From a bacterium (GTDB lineage Bacteria; Cyanobacteriota; Vampirovibrionia; Obscuribacterales; Obscuribacteraceae), in NCBI GenBank assembly GCA_016124935.1, contig WGMS01000004.1, positions 62,001-126,000 on the forward strand: DNA of 64,000 bases, in the 5' to 3' direction. Positions 37,080-45,390 of this stretch are shown here, piece by piece. A model generated the notes under the pieces. It saw nothing but the letters and a program-made list of their open reading frames with translations, did not search any database and was not told the DNA's origin. How positions within the stretch are numbered: position 1 is the first letter of the stretch; each line of letters starts with the position of its first letter. Both the position numbers and the translations under genes were made by a program.

Positions 37080-39161
37080 GTGTCCACTGATGCAACCAAA
37101 ATTCGAAATGTAGCATTCATAGGTATCAACAAGAGCGGGAAAACCAGCCTGGTAGAGGCGCTTCTTCACCTTACCGGCAGCATATCGAGACTGGGCAAGA
37201 TCCAGGACGGCACCACCACCACAGACTATGAACCCGAGTCTACCGACAGACAGATTTCAACCCAGGTATCAGCGGCCCACTTCGACTATAAAGGCGTTCG
37301 ATTCAACGTCCTCGATTGCCCGGGATTCATCGACTTCACCGAAGAGGTAAAACTTGCCCTCATGGGTGTAGACACAGCCATCTTCGTTGTCGAGCCCGAT
37401 CCGGGCAGATTGATTCAGATGGACACTCTTCTGAGCTTCACCGAAGAAATAGGTGTGGCCCGCATGGTCTTAATCAACAAAATGGACAAGACCGATATTC
37501 CTCTTTCAGAAACCATGCGCGTCCTCAAAGAGATGCCGGGTAACAAGACCCCGAGACCGCTGGCACCACTGCATTATCCCATCGGAACCGGCGAAGACTA
37601 CAAAGGCTATGTCAGTGTTCTGAAACAAGAAGCCTTTACCTATGGTGACAAGGGTGAGCCGGTTCATACGGATATCCCGGAAGAGCTCAAACCTCAACTG
37701 GAAGAAGCCCGAGAAAAGCTGATCGAAAGCCTTGCCGACACCGATGATGATCTGCTAGAGATGGTCCTCGAAGGAGAAGAACCACCGCTTGCGATGCTGG
37801 AGAAGGATCTGGGATTGGCGCTGAAAGCCGGTACTTTCGTACCCATTCTTATCGGCTCAGCCATGACCAATGGCGGACTGGTGCCGCTCCTCGATTTGAT
37901 CATATCGCTCTGTCCTTCACCGCTGGAAAGAGAGTACAAAGACAGGGACGGCAACAAAATAGAAGTGAAGGACAACGGCACCGTCATAGGTCAGGTGATC
38001 AAGACCTATGTCAATCCGCAGACAGGCAAAGCGTCTTTGGTTCGAGTCTTCACCGGAACAGTATCCCACGACACCCAGTTCTCCGCCACTAATAGCGGTG
38101 GCAACAAAGAGAGAATGGGAGGACTTTATACAGCCCAGGGCAAGAAACACGATACCATCGAAACAGCCGGTCCAGGCTCGATTGTATTGATTTCCAGGAT
38201 GGAGACCCCCCAGACCGGCGACACCATAGTAAGTGATTCTTCCTCGACGGTGATGCCTACTCCACCGGAGCCCCCGCCCCTCTATTCTCTTGCGATAGCA
38301 CCCAAGAACCGTGCCGATGAGACCAAACTTTCCAGCCTCCTCCACAAAATCGTAGAGGAGGATCCGATTCTGAAAGTGGACAGAGATCCCGACACCCACG
38401 AATTCTGTCTCTACGGTCAGGGCGAAGTGCACCTCACTTTGAACCGCCAGCGACTGGAGCGCAAGTATCACCTCTCTCTAGAGAGCAGCCGACCTAAAAT
38501 CGCTTACAAAGAGACGATCTCTAAAGCGGTGGAGGGTCACGGCCGACACAAGAAACAGTCCGGCGGCAAGGGCCAGTTCGGCGAAGTCTTCCTAAAGATA
38601 GAGCCGCAAGAAAGAGGGGCCGGAATTAAATTCAGCGAATCTATAGTCGGTGGATCGGTTCCCAGGCAGTACATCCCCGGCGTGGAGAAAGGTGTCATGG
38701 AGGCACTTCACAAAGGACCTCTGGCCGGCAATCCCTGCATAGATATCTCGGTCAATCTCTACGATGGCAAGTTCCATGACGTAGACAGCGACGAGATGTC
38801 CTTTAAGATGGCCGCAATTTTAGGGATGAAGGACGGCATGGCCAAAGCCAATCCGTATATTCTCGAGCCGGTCGCTGAAGTCAAAATCTTCGTACCGAAC
38901 GAATACACCTCGGGAGTGCTCGGCCAGGTAACCGGACGGCGAGGGCAGATCCTCGGTTTTGCCGCAGATCCGGATCGACAGAGGTGGGATATCGTCAGCT
39001 GCCACATGCCCCAGGCCGAGCTCTGGGATTACATCATCGAGCTTAGAACCCACTCCCAGGGCCTGGGCTATTACACCTGGCAATTCGATCACTTCGCCCA
39101 GGTACCTGCCAATATTTCCCAGCAACTGATTCAAGAGGCCACTGCCTCGGCCGAGTCCTGA
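37080..39161 (+). CDS. EF-G-like translation GTPase (EF-G2 type)
   Basis: 693 residues from GTG after AAGGAGAAG. The domain order matches EF-G: GTPase domain with P-loop GINKSGKT at 15-22 and NKMD near 132, then domains II-V (FGEVFLKIEP, TGRRGQILGF). The switch II motif reads DCPGFIDF, so the catalytic His is Phe at residue 83, and the switch I sequence is TTTTDYEPES. These traits are those of EF-G2-like proteins rather than canonical FusA, so it may aid a special ribosome state. No fusA or tuf is adjacent. Confidence 0.9.
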   Translation: MSTDATKIRNVAFIGINKSGKTSLVEALLHLTGSISRLGKIQDGTTTTDYEPESTDRQISTQVSAAHFDYKGVRFNVLDCPGFIDFTEEVKLALMGVDTAIFVVEPDPGRLIQMDTLLSFTEEIGVARMVLINKMDKTDIPLSETMRVLKEMPGNKTPRPLAPLHYPIGTGEDYKGYVSVLKQEAFTYGDKGEPVHTDIPEELKPQLEEAREKLIESLADTDDDLLEMVLEGEEPPLAMLEKDLGLALKAGTFVPILIGSAMTNGGLVPLLDLIISLCPSPLEREYKDRDGNKIEVKDNGTVIGQVIKTYVNPQTGKASLVRVFTGTVSHDTQFSATNSGGNKERMGGLYTAQGKKHDTIETAGPGSIVLISRMETPQTGDTIVSDSSSTVMPTPPEPPPLYSLAIAPKNRADETKLSSLLHKIVEEDPILKVDRDPDTHEFCLYGQGEVHLTLNRQRLERKYHLSLESSRPKIAYKETISKAVEGHGRHKKQSGGKGQFGEVFLKIEPQERGAGIKFSESIVGGSVPRQYIPGVEKGVMEALHKGPLAGNPCIDISVNLYDGKFHDVDSDEMSFKMAAILGMKDGMAKANPYILEPVAEVKIFVPNEYTSGVLGQVTGRRGQILGFAADPDRQRWDIVSCHMPQAELWDYIIELRTHSQGLGYYTWQFDHFAQVPANISQQLIQEATASAES

Positions 39162-39247
39162 TCCGACCCGGTCATACTCAATATGTCCGATATTGAACTC
39201 CGATACAGAACGAATCCAAAGCAGGGCCAAAAGAGATTCAAAAACAG

Positions 39248-39276
39248 TTGTTGCGGAGATAAATCGGTGATAATAT
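39248..39276 (+). promoter_or_regulatory. promoter of the second rpsU
   Basis: TTGTTG (39248-39253), a 17-base spacer and TAATAT (39271-39276) with TGA just before it, an extended -10. The start near 39283 gives a 45-base leader. Confidence 0.6.
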
Positions 39277-39327
39277 GGCCCAATCTAGAGTTAGTGTTTC
39301 TGGTAGTGAATCCAGGGGGGAGGACCC

Positions 39328-39501
39328 TTGTCTGAAGTCCGAGTATCTGAAGGCGAAAGCATAGAACAGGCCCTTAAGCGCTTTAAGAAGAAAATACAAA
39401 AGGCAGGCATTCTTTCAGAGATCAAGCGCCGCGAGCGCTATGAAAAACCGAGCGTCAAAAAGAAGAGAAAAGCAGAAGCCGCCCGCAAGCGTCGCTCCTG
39501 A
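39328..39501 (+). CDS. rpsU: 30S ribosomal protein S21, copy 2
   Basis: 57 residues from TTG, with GGGGGGAGG 4-5 bases upstream. The sequence carries [20 protein letters not shown], matching copy 1 at 11939 (QESIERALKRFKKQVQKAG), with a basic tail. It has its own promoter and terminator. It is shorter than the usual 65-71 residues but complete in the conserved part. Confidence 0.9.
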   Translation: MSEVRVSEGESIEQALKRFKKKIQKAGILSEIKRRERYEKPSVKKKRKAEAARKRRS

Positions 39502-39530
39502 GCAATCAACTATCCTGTGACAGCTTTTCG

Positions 39531-39560
39531 GACAGGCCCCTGCGGGGGCCGTCTTTATCT
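39531..39560 (+). terminator. intrinsic terminator of rpsU copy 2
   Basis: GGCCCC (39535-39540) pairs with GGGGCC (39545-39550), extended by GAC/GTC around one bulged base, and is followed by TTTATCTTTT. Confidence 0.85.
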
Positions 39561-39772
39561 TTTAACTGTCCATGCTTTGTATGAATTAAATCAGTTAACA
39601 AGTCGCCGATTACCAATTAGCCATTCAGTGATTTTATCTGCGAAAACCACTGCCGGGCGGCAGCCTGATAATTTTAATCACTTGACATCTTTCCTGCCCG
39701 GAGAATTGAGTATTCGCCCGGGCATATTGCAAGGACGAGAAAGACGCCTTTGATTTGCACGGGAGTTGAAAA

Positions 39773-40036
39773 ATGGGAAGACCGTCCAAGAAAGAAAAGA
39801 ATGAGTTGGTAAAAGTTCAGGTAGACCTTCTGAAAAGAAGCCTCAATCATGTCTATGACACCAGAAGAGACAACCGCACCATTCTCGCCCATGACGGCTT
39901 ATTCGAATACCTGTGGGATCTCAAGGAAAGAGCGCTCATGGAAGGTCGGGAATCGGTAGAGGTTCCCACCGCCTGGGTAGAGGAGCTGGATTCGAATCTA
40001 CTGGTCATCCACCCCCATGCGGAAAAGGGTCACTAA
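39773..40036 (+). CDS. small basic-start protein of unknown function
   Basis: 87 residues beginning MGRPSKKEKNELVKVQVDLL. The GRPSKK stretch resembles an AT-hook core, so DNA contact is possible; the rest is helical (KRSLNHVYDTRRDN, LFEYLWDLKERALMEG). GGGAG precedes the ATG. No family is recognised. A lipoprotein-like gene starts about 30 bases downstream. Confidence 0.65.
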   Translation: MGRPSKKEKNELVKVQVDLLKRSLNHVYDTRRDNRTILAHDGLFEYLWDLKERALMEGRESVEVPTAWVEELDSNLLVIHPHAEKGH

Positions 40037-40065
40037 AAGCTATCCCGAATAGAAGCAACAAATTT

Positions 40066-40617
40066 TTGCTCAGCTTCATCGCAGGCCTGGTCCTGATCAT
40101 ATTCGCCTGTTGCGATATGACCGCGGCCAGGCCTTCCAGGGCACAGGTTAGGCAAGTCTACGAACAGATGAGAATCGCAAGGCAAGACGTAGCCCGGTGC
40201 GACCTGGAGCTTTCGCACCAGATGAAAACGGTGCTTGCCAGAATGCGTATCTATTTCAAAAAGAGAAAACAAATCGACTTACTAGATCCTCTCGTCCTGG
40301 AAAGAGAAGAGCAAGCGCTCAAATTAGCCCGCTCCCTGCCGGATAACCCCTACAAGATCCTGACAAATCAATCTACAGAAGAAGAGACCGCCCGATCCGT
40401 GGCGAGGGTAAAATTCGTTCTGGAGCCGTCCCTTTGCGAATCGAATCTGACCGACTGGAGAAAGGAACCGCCGGCACAATGGAAAGAGATACCAGGAACC
40501 ATATCGATAGTACACAATGGCTATGACTATCTGATTGTCTGGGGCGCCAGCTTCGACGGAAAACCTGTCTGCTTCGATGGCAAGACAAAAATTCTATCGA
40601 TGCGGTTGAAATACTAA
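40066..40617 (+). CDS. probable lipoprotein of unknown function, start uncertain
   Basis: About 183 residues. The hydrophobic LLSFIAGLVLIIFACC resembles a lipobox signal, but the only start codons close by are TTG 40066 or positions further upstream inside the previous gene, so the exact N-terminus is unclear. The mature part is Arg/Lys- and Glu-rich, helical at first (ARQDVARCDLELSHQMKTVL), then a beta part (ISIVHNGYDYLIVWGASFDG). The function is unknown. Confidence 0.6.
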   Translation: MLSFIAGLVLIIFACCDMTAARPSRAQVRQVYEQMRIARQDVARCDLELSHQMKTVLARMRIYFKKRKQIDLLDPLVLEREEQALKLARSLPDNPYKILTNQSTEEETARSVARVKFVLEPSLCESNLTDWRKEPPAQWKEIPGTISIVHNGYDYLIVWGASFDGKPVCFDGKTKILSMRLKY

Positions 40618-40742
40618 AAGCAAAACCGGCTCTAAACCCAAATCCGAAACCAGGAAATTCCCGGTTTAGAAAATGCCGGGCATTGGCTAGGCTCTAATTA
40701 ACAGGCGTCATGGCGAAAGCGCGATTGGAGAAAGCCTTATTT

Positions 40743-43247
40743 ATGAAAAACAAAATCAAAACTCTTCTTTTGACCAGCTCTCTGTTATCCATGCAGATAC
40801 CACTACCGGATCCGGCAGTACATGCGGCCCAGGCCACAGCCAAATCAAAACCGGCGGGCGGTCAGAGCAGAACCAGACAATCAAAGCAAAGCGAAGAGAA
40901 AACCAGATTCGGTAGAGTAGAAGGCTCCGGTGTGCTCACCGCCATGCTGCCGGGAGGACGCAGCCTGGGCGAATGCCCCCTGCAAAACACCGAGGTCAAA
41001 GCCCGCATATCCGGCTATGTCAGCCGGGTTAGCGTCAAGCAGACTTTCAAGAATACTTTCAATGACAAAATAGAGGCAGTATACACCTTTCCGCTTTCTC
41101 AATCGGCGGCGGTGGACTCAATGACGATGAAAGTGGGCGACAGAATAATCAAAGGCAATATCAAAAAGAGAGAAGAGGCAAAACGCATTTACGAAGCGGC
41201 TCGCCACAGCGGTCAGGTGGCATCTTTGCTCGAGCAGGAGAGGCCCAACATCTTCACCCAATCGGTGGCAAATATAGAGCCGGGTAAATCGGTGGAGGTG
41301 ATTATCGAATACATCGATCTGCTGCCTTTCGAAGACGGCAAGTACAGCTTCTCCTTTCCCACGGTGGTCGGTCCCCGCTTCATCCCGAACTCAGAAACAG
41401 TACCGGACAACACCAGATTGAAACCACTGATAACACCCAAAAGAACAAGGACCGGTCACGATTTATCTATAGATGTCAGCCTCGATGCCTCCATGCCGGT
41501 GAGCGAACTGAAATCGATGCTTCACGAAGTGACGGTGAAAGGAGATCTAAATAACAAAGGTCTGGCCGAGATCAGCCTGGTCGGACAAAAGACTATTCCA
41601 AATAAAGACTTCGTCCTGAGTTGGCAGGTTGCCGGTGATGCCATCAAAAGCGGTGCCCTCACCTATCGCGATCCGCAAAAGAACCTCAATCAAGATGGTT
41701 CCGGATATTTCACCCTGATGCTGGTTCCACCCAAGAAAGTAAGTTCTACCGAAGCGGCTCCCAAAGAGATGGTCTTTCTAATAGATTGCTCGGGCTCCCA
41801 GAACGGCAAGCCCCTGGATAAAGCCAAAGAGACGATGAACTATGCCATAGATCATATGAATCCTAAAGACACCTTCCAAATCATCACGTTCAACAACACA
41901 TCCCAGGCTCTCTTCGATAAGCCGCGAACATCGAGCCCAGAGATGAAAGCGAAAGCGAAGCGCTTTATCAAGGGGCTGACAGCCCGTGGCGGCACCTGGA
42001 TGGCACCGGCAGTCGAAAGAGTATGCCAGATGAAAGCGCCGGAGAATCGACTGAGAATCGTCAGCTTCATGACCGATGGTTATGTCGGCAATGACATGGA
42101 GATCCTTGGTCTGGTCCGCAAGTTGCGCGGCAAATCACGCTGGTTTCCTTTTGGCACCGGCAACAGTGTCAACCGCTTTCTAATCGACGGCATCGCCCGA
42201 GAAGGCGGCGGCGAGCCCGAGTATGTTCTGCTCAATTCGAAAGCCGATCAAGTCGGTAAACGGTTCTACTCTCGCATCGCCACACCGGTTCACACCGACG
42301 TAAAAGTCGACATCGCCGGAGTGGAGGTCAAAGATGTCTACCCAAGAGATCTGGCCGATCTCTGGGCACGCAAACCGCTCTATATCAAAGGACGTTATCT
42401 CAAGCCCGGTGCAGGCACTGTCACCCTGACAGGCTTTCAGCAGGGCAAGCCATATAAGCAGACCCTGAAAGTGAACTTCCCCGAAAGCGCCACCGCCAAT
42501 GAAGGCATCGCCTCGGTCTGGGCCAGGGCAAAAGTAGACCGCCTGATGGCAGAAGGCTGGACAGACGCCCAGCGAGGTCGCTTGAACAAAGAACTTCAAG
42601 AAGAGATTGAAGACGTCGCACTCAAGCACCACATCATGACTCAATACACCGCCTTCGTCGCCGTGGAAGAGAAAACTGTCACCACTGGCGGTCAGCCGAG
42701 AACGATAACAGTTCCAGTAGAGATGCCGGACGGAGTCAGCCGGGAAGGTGTTATTGGAACATTGACCGGAGAAGAGAGAAGCAGTCGACGAGCCATGCCG
42801 ATGGCCGGTCCTGCCCCAATGGCGAAAGGCAAAGCTTCTTCCCTCGGTGGTGCTCGTTTTCAATACTCACCCAACCTGAGAAGCGACTCCCTGAGCGTCA
42901 AGATGAAAGGCCGCCTCATCAAAAAAGAAGGGGCAGACAAAGCCTACAACGTTCCGACAAGACCAGAACCGGTTAGCAAATTCGACAAGACCTTAGAGAG
43001 CCTGATCAAACAGGGCAAAGCAGGGCGCTCCGAGTCCTTAATAATGGATGGAGACAGGGTCAAGGTTGAAGTCAGCCTCAGTGATAATGGAAACACTAAG
43101 ACTCTGGAGAGACTGCTTCAGGGCGCCGGATTAGTGAAAATAGAGCGACGAACGGGAGCCCTGGTGATCGGCTATATAGAGATAACCGACCTCAAAAAGC
43201 TGGCTGCTCTCAAATTCGTCAAGAGCATCCGGGCAGCCACGAAATAA
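40743..43247 (+). CDS. secreted VIT and von Willebrand A domain protein
   Basis: 834 residues from ATG 40743; an in-frame ATG 33 bases upstream is less likely. A signal peptide leads (KNKIKTLLLTSSLLSM). The VIT domain spans about residues 75-190 (VSVKQTFKNTFNDKIEAVYT, RPNIFTQSVANIEPGKSVEV). The VWA domain follows with MIDAS motif DCSGS near 347 and MTDGYVGND. A long C-terminal region (about residues 520-834) has no family I know. VIT/VWA proteins bind metal through MIDAS and often act in cell-surface contacts. Confidence 0.88.
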   Translation: MKNKIKTLLLTSSLLSMQIPLPDPAVHAAQATAKSKPAGGQSRTRQSKQSEEKTRFGRVEGSGVLTAMLPGGRSLGECPLQNTEVKARISGYVSRVSVKQTFKNTFNDKIEAVYTFPLSQSAAVDSMTMKVGDRIIKGNIKKREEAKRIYEAARHSGQVASLLEQERPNIFTQSVANIEPGKSVEVIIEYIDLLPFEDGKYSFSFPTVVGPRFIPNSETVPDNTRLKPLITPKRTRTGHDLSIDVSLDASMPVSELKSMLHEVTVKGDLNNKGLAEISLVGQKTIPNKDFVLSWQVAGDAIKSGALTYRDPQKNLNQDGSGYFTLMLVPPKKVSSTEAAPKEMVFLIDCSGSQNGKPLDKAKETMNYAIDHMNPKDTFQIITFNNTSQALFDKPRTSSPEMKAKAKRFIKGLTARGGTWMAPAVERVCQMKAPENRLRIVSFMTDGYVGNDMEILGLVRKLRGKSRWFPFGTGNSVNRFLIDGIAREGGGEPEYVLLNSKADQVGKRFYSRIATPVHTDVKVDIAGVEVKDVYPRDLADLWARKPLYIKGRYLKPGAGTVTLTGFQQGKPYKQTLKVNFPESATANEGIASVWARAKVDRLMAEGWTDAQRGRLNKELQEEIEDVALKHHIMTQYTAFVAVEEKTVTTGGQPRTITVPVEMPDGVSREGVIGTLTGEERSSRRAMPMAGPAPMAKGKASSLGGARFQYSPNLRSDSLSVKMKGRLIKKEGADKAYNVPTRPEPVSKFDKTLESLIKQGKAGRSESLIMDGDRVKVEVSLSDNGNTKTLERLLQGAGLVKIERRTGALVIGYIEITDLKKLAALKFVKSIRAATK

Positions 43248-43271
43248 AGACACCGGAGCCTTTCTCGGGAT

Positions 43272-43306
43272 AAGAGAAGCGACTTGCAATCGCTTCTCTT
43301 TTTATC
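43272..43306 (+). terminator. strong hairpin terminator, VIT/VWA gene
   Basis: AAGAGAAGCGA (43272-43282) pairs with TCGCTTCTCTT (43290-43300) over 7 bases, followed by TTTTATC. It may also end the convergent gene at 43313. Confidence 0.9.
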
Positions 43307-43312
43307 TGCGCT

Positions 43313-43789
43313 CTATTTCTTTTTGGGAGCCGGCTTTTTAGCCGCGGTTTTCGAAGTGGTTCTGGTTGTGCTCGATCTCTTGCGTTTCACCGGTCGCTTC
43401 TTCTTGGCAGGTTTTGTCGAGCCCGCTCCTGCAAGAGGAAAGTACTCGGTGGTCTCTGAGGTGTCGTAAGTTTCGATGGTGCCGTCGGCGTTTCGTCGAA
43501 CCACCACTCCGTCGCCATGTTTTTTCGTGTAGGGCTTTCCCTCACCATGCACCCCATAGCGAATCTCGCCGCCTCCGCCCTGACTCTGAGGCGTCGCACC
43601 GGAGCCTGAGGCGGCAGGGTCTGTGGCATCGAAGGTGTCGACGGAGCCGTCGGCGTTCTTGCGGACCACTACGCCACCGTCATTCGAGGTCGATGAATCC
43701 TGGCAGCAGGCATCGGGCGGCAAGACACCAAGCAGAGCAAAAGCCGCAACGAAAGAGACAGAGACGAGGATAATATTGGATTTGCGCAT
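43313..43789 (-). CDS. secreted protein with two VVVRxNADG repeats and a basic tail
   Basis: 158 residues with a signal peptide (IILVSVSFVAAFALLGVLPP). Two copies of a short beta motif occur: GGVVVRKNADGSVDTFD and DGVVVRRNADGTIETYD. The last 30 residues are Lys/Arg-rich (KPAKKKRPVKRKRSSTTR), like a nucleic-acid or polyanion binding tail. No family is recognised. Confidence 0.7.
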   Translation of the reverse strand: MRKSNIILVSVSFVAAFALLGVLPPDACCQDSSTSNDGGVVVRKNADGSVDTFDATDPAASGSGATPQSQGGGGEIRYGVHGEGKPYTKKHGDGVVVRRNADGTIETYDTSETTEYFPLAGAGSTKPAKKKRPVKRKRSSTTRTTSKTAAKKPAPKKK

Positions 43790-43895
43790 AAAGAAACGGA
43801 TCTCTCTGGGTTAGTAATATGGAGGATTCCTGCGATCCATAATAACCATTTTTAGAACCACTTGACAAGAAACGCGAATCTAAATTGCCCTGACC

Positions 43896-44567
43896 CTACT
43901 TCAAAATTTTATCCAGCAGTTTCATCACCCGCACGTCCTCGGGGTCCAGTTCAATGGCCTGGCTCAAGACGGCTCCGGCTTCGGCGGATTTGCCCTGTTC
44001 ATGAAGGGTCCTGCCCAGATGATAAAGAGCATTTTCATAGTTCGGCTGCAATTCCACGGCGGCTTTATACTGCTCTACCGCTTTGTCCAGTTGCTTGTCC
44101 GCGACCAGAGCATTACCGTAGACCACCCTGAAAACAGCTCGCTTACTGTCGATACCGACCGCTCTTTCCGCCTCGGTCACCGCCTCTTTAATTCGACCGG
44201 TATCAAGAAGAACCACCGACAAATTCGAGTGCCCATAGGGAATGGTATCATCCAGCTCGATAGCTCTGCGCAGCTCCTGCTCCGCTTCCTTGAGCTGATC
44301 GTTCTGCCTGTAAGCCCAACCCAGGTCATTGTGTGCATCTGCACTATCTGGATTCTGCTCGACTTTGCGTTTGCATGCCGCTATATTCGGTGACCCTTGC
44401 AAAGCTTTTTTCCAGTTATCTTTGCGTCCTTCTCCTTTGCCGCGCTCACCGGTGCCTTTAGCCTTGGCTGTCGCATCATCGACACAGAGGGTCGAGCCCA
44501 GCAAAAATGACAGAGCCAGACTGAAACTAAAACAAAAAGCCAGAGCACCTCGCGATTTCCCGAACAT
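43896..44567 (-). CDS. secreted TPR protein
   Basis: 223 residues from ATG 44567, with GGAGG 8 bases upstream; the frame continues 33 bases further. It has a signal peptide (ALAFCFSFSLALSFLLGSTL), then four TPR units (PDSADAHNDLGWAYRQNDQL, KRAVFRVVYGNALVADKQLD). It is a probable periplasmic scaffold with no enzymatic part. Confidence 0.8.
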   Translation of the reverse strand: MFGKSRGALAFCFSFSLALSFLLGSTLCVDDATAKAKGTGERGKGEGRKDNWKKALQGSPNIAACKRKVEQNPDSADAHNDLGWAYRQNDQLKEAEQELRRAIELDDTIPYGHSNLSVVLLDTGRIKEAVTEAERAVGIDSKRAVFRVVYGNALVADKQLDKAVEQYKAAVELQPNYENALYHLGRTLHEQGKSAEAGAVLSQAIELDPEDVRVMKLLDKILK

Positions 44568-44674
44568 AGATCTATCCTCCAGACCGACAGATTCAACCAC
44601 AGACGAACAAAGGCAAGATTATGCCAGGGATCTTCGGCATAAGTCCTTTGCGGGGATTCATTCTTAAGTTATCT

Positions 44675-44857
44675 TCAACCGGGAGGACCGGTGAACGCCC
44701 AGATACAAAGAGCCAGCCCGAGACCGACGATACAGAGCCCAAAAACGGTAGACTCGAGAACGTTCTTCGCATCTTCAAAGGCATTGCGACAAATGACCGA
44801 ACCGCCGAATACAAAGATTGAGCCGACAATGAACATAATGATGCTTTCTACGATCAT
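44675..44857 (-). CDS. small two-helix membrane protein
   Basis: 60 residues with two membrane segments (VESIIMFIVGSIFVFGGSVI, VFGLCIVGLGLALCIWAF). The gene is preceded, 19 bases upstream, by another membrane-protein gene on the same strand, so the two form a likely unit. No family is recognised; the short length keeps confidence moderate. Confidence 0.5.
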   Translation of the reverse strand: MIVESIIMFIVGSIFVFGGSVICRNAFEDAKNVLESTVFGLCIVGLGLALCIWAFTGPPG

Positions 44858-44876
44858 GAACGGCTACTCGGGATAG

Positions 44877-45299
44877 TCAATTGCGGCCCGACTCGGGAGA
44901 ACTGGGCGGCAGGCTGTTGAAGAGAAGAAAGGCAATCAGCAAGAAAAGAACAGCTATGCCAAGCAAAAACTTATTGACCAGATTTTTCTCATGGGCGAGC
45001 TGGCCCTGTTTAAGGGCATCCGAGATAGAGATGATCTCAGTCTCTTCGACGACCTCCACCGGCGCTTCAGTAGCTTTAGCAGATTCGGCGGATTCGGCGG
45101 CTTTAGAGGAACTTTCCTCTGCCTTTTTATTATCAGCCTGCGTTTTAGAGGCCTCTTCCGGCGTGGTCTGGGCCGATGCCTGATACGCGATCCTGCCCGG
45201 CATAGATTCGAAGTGAGCGGCAGGAAGCAAAGGCATGAGGGAAGCAGCCACTACCACCAAAAGCGTTATCTCGACTTTTCCTGAATTCATGGCGACCAC
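44877..45299 (-). CDS. membrane protein with acidic periplasmic loop, unknown
   Basis: 140 residues, start GTG 45299 or ATG 45290. An N-terminal hydrophobic segment (TLLVVVAASLMPLLPAA) and a C-terminal one (KFLLGIAVLFLLIAFLLFNSL) flank an Ala/Glu/Lys-rich, coiled-coil-like loop. It lies upstream of the 60-residue membrane protein and probably shares its transcript. Confidence 0.6.
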   Translation of the reverse strand: MVAMNSGKVEITLLVVVAASLMPLLPAAHFESMPGRIAYQASAQTTPEEASKTQADNKKAEESSSKAAESAESAKATEAPVEVVEETEIISISDALKQGQLAHEKNLVNKFLLGIAVLFLLIAFLLFNSLPPSSPESGRN

Positions 45300-45390
45300 T
45301 TGTCTCCCATACCCTGTTCTAAATCTACCAGATAATCCGACGTCTTCCCGAATATATCACCAGATTAGCACCAAAGCTAACTCCTGAGCT

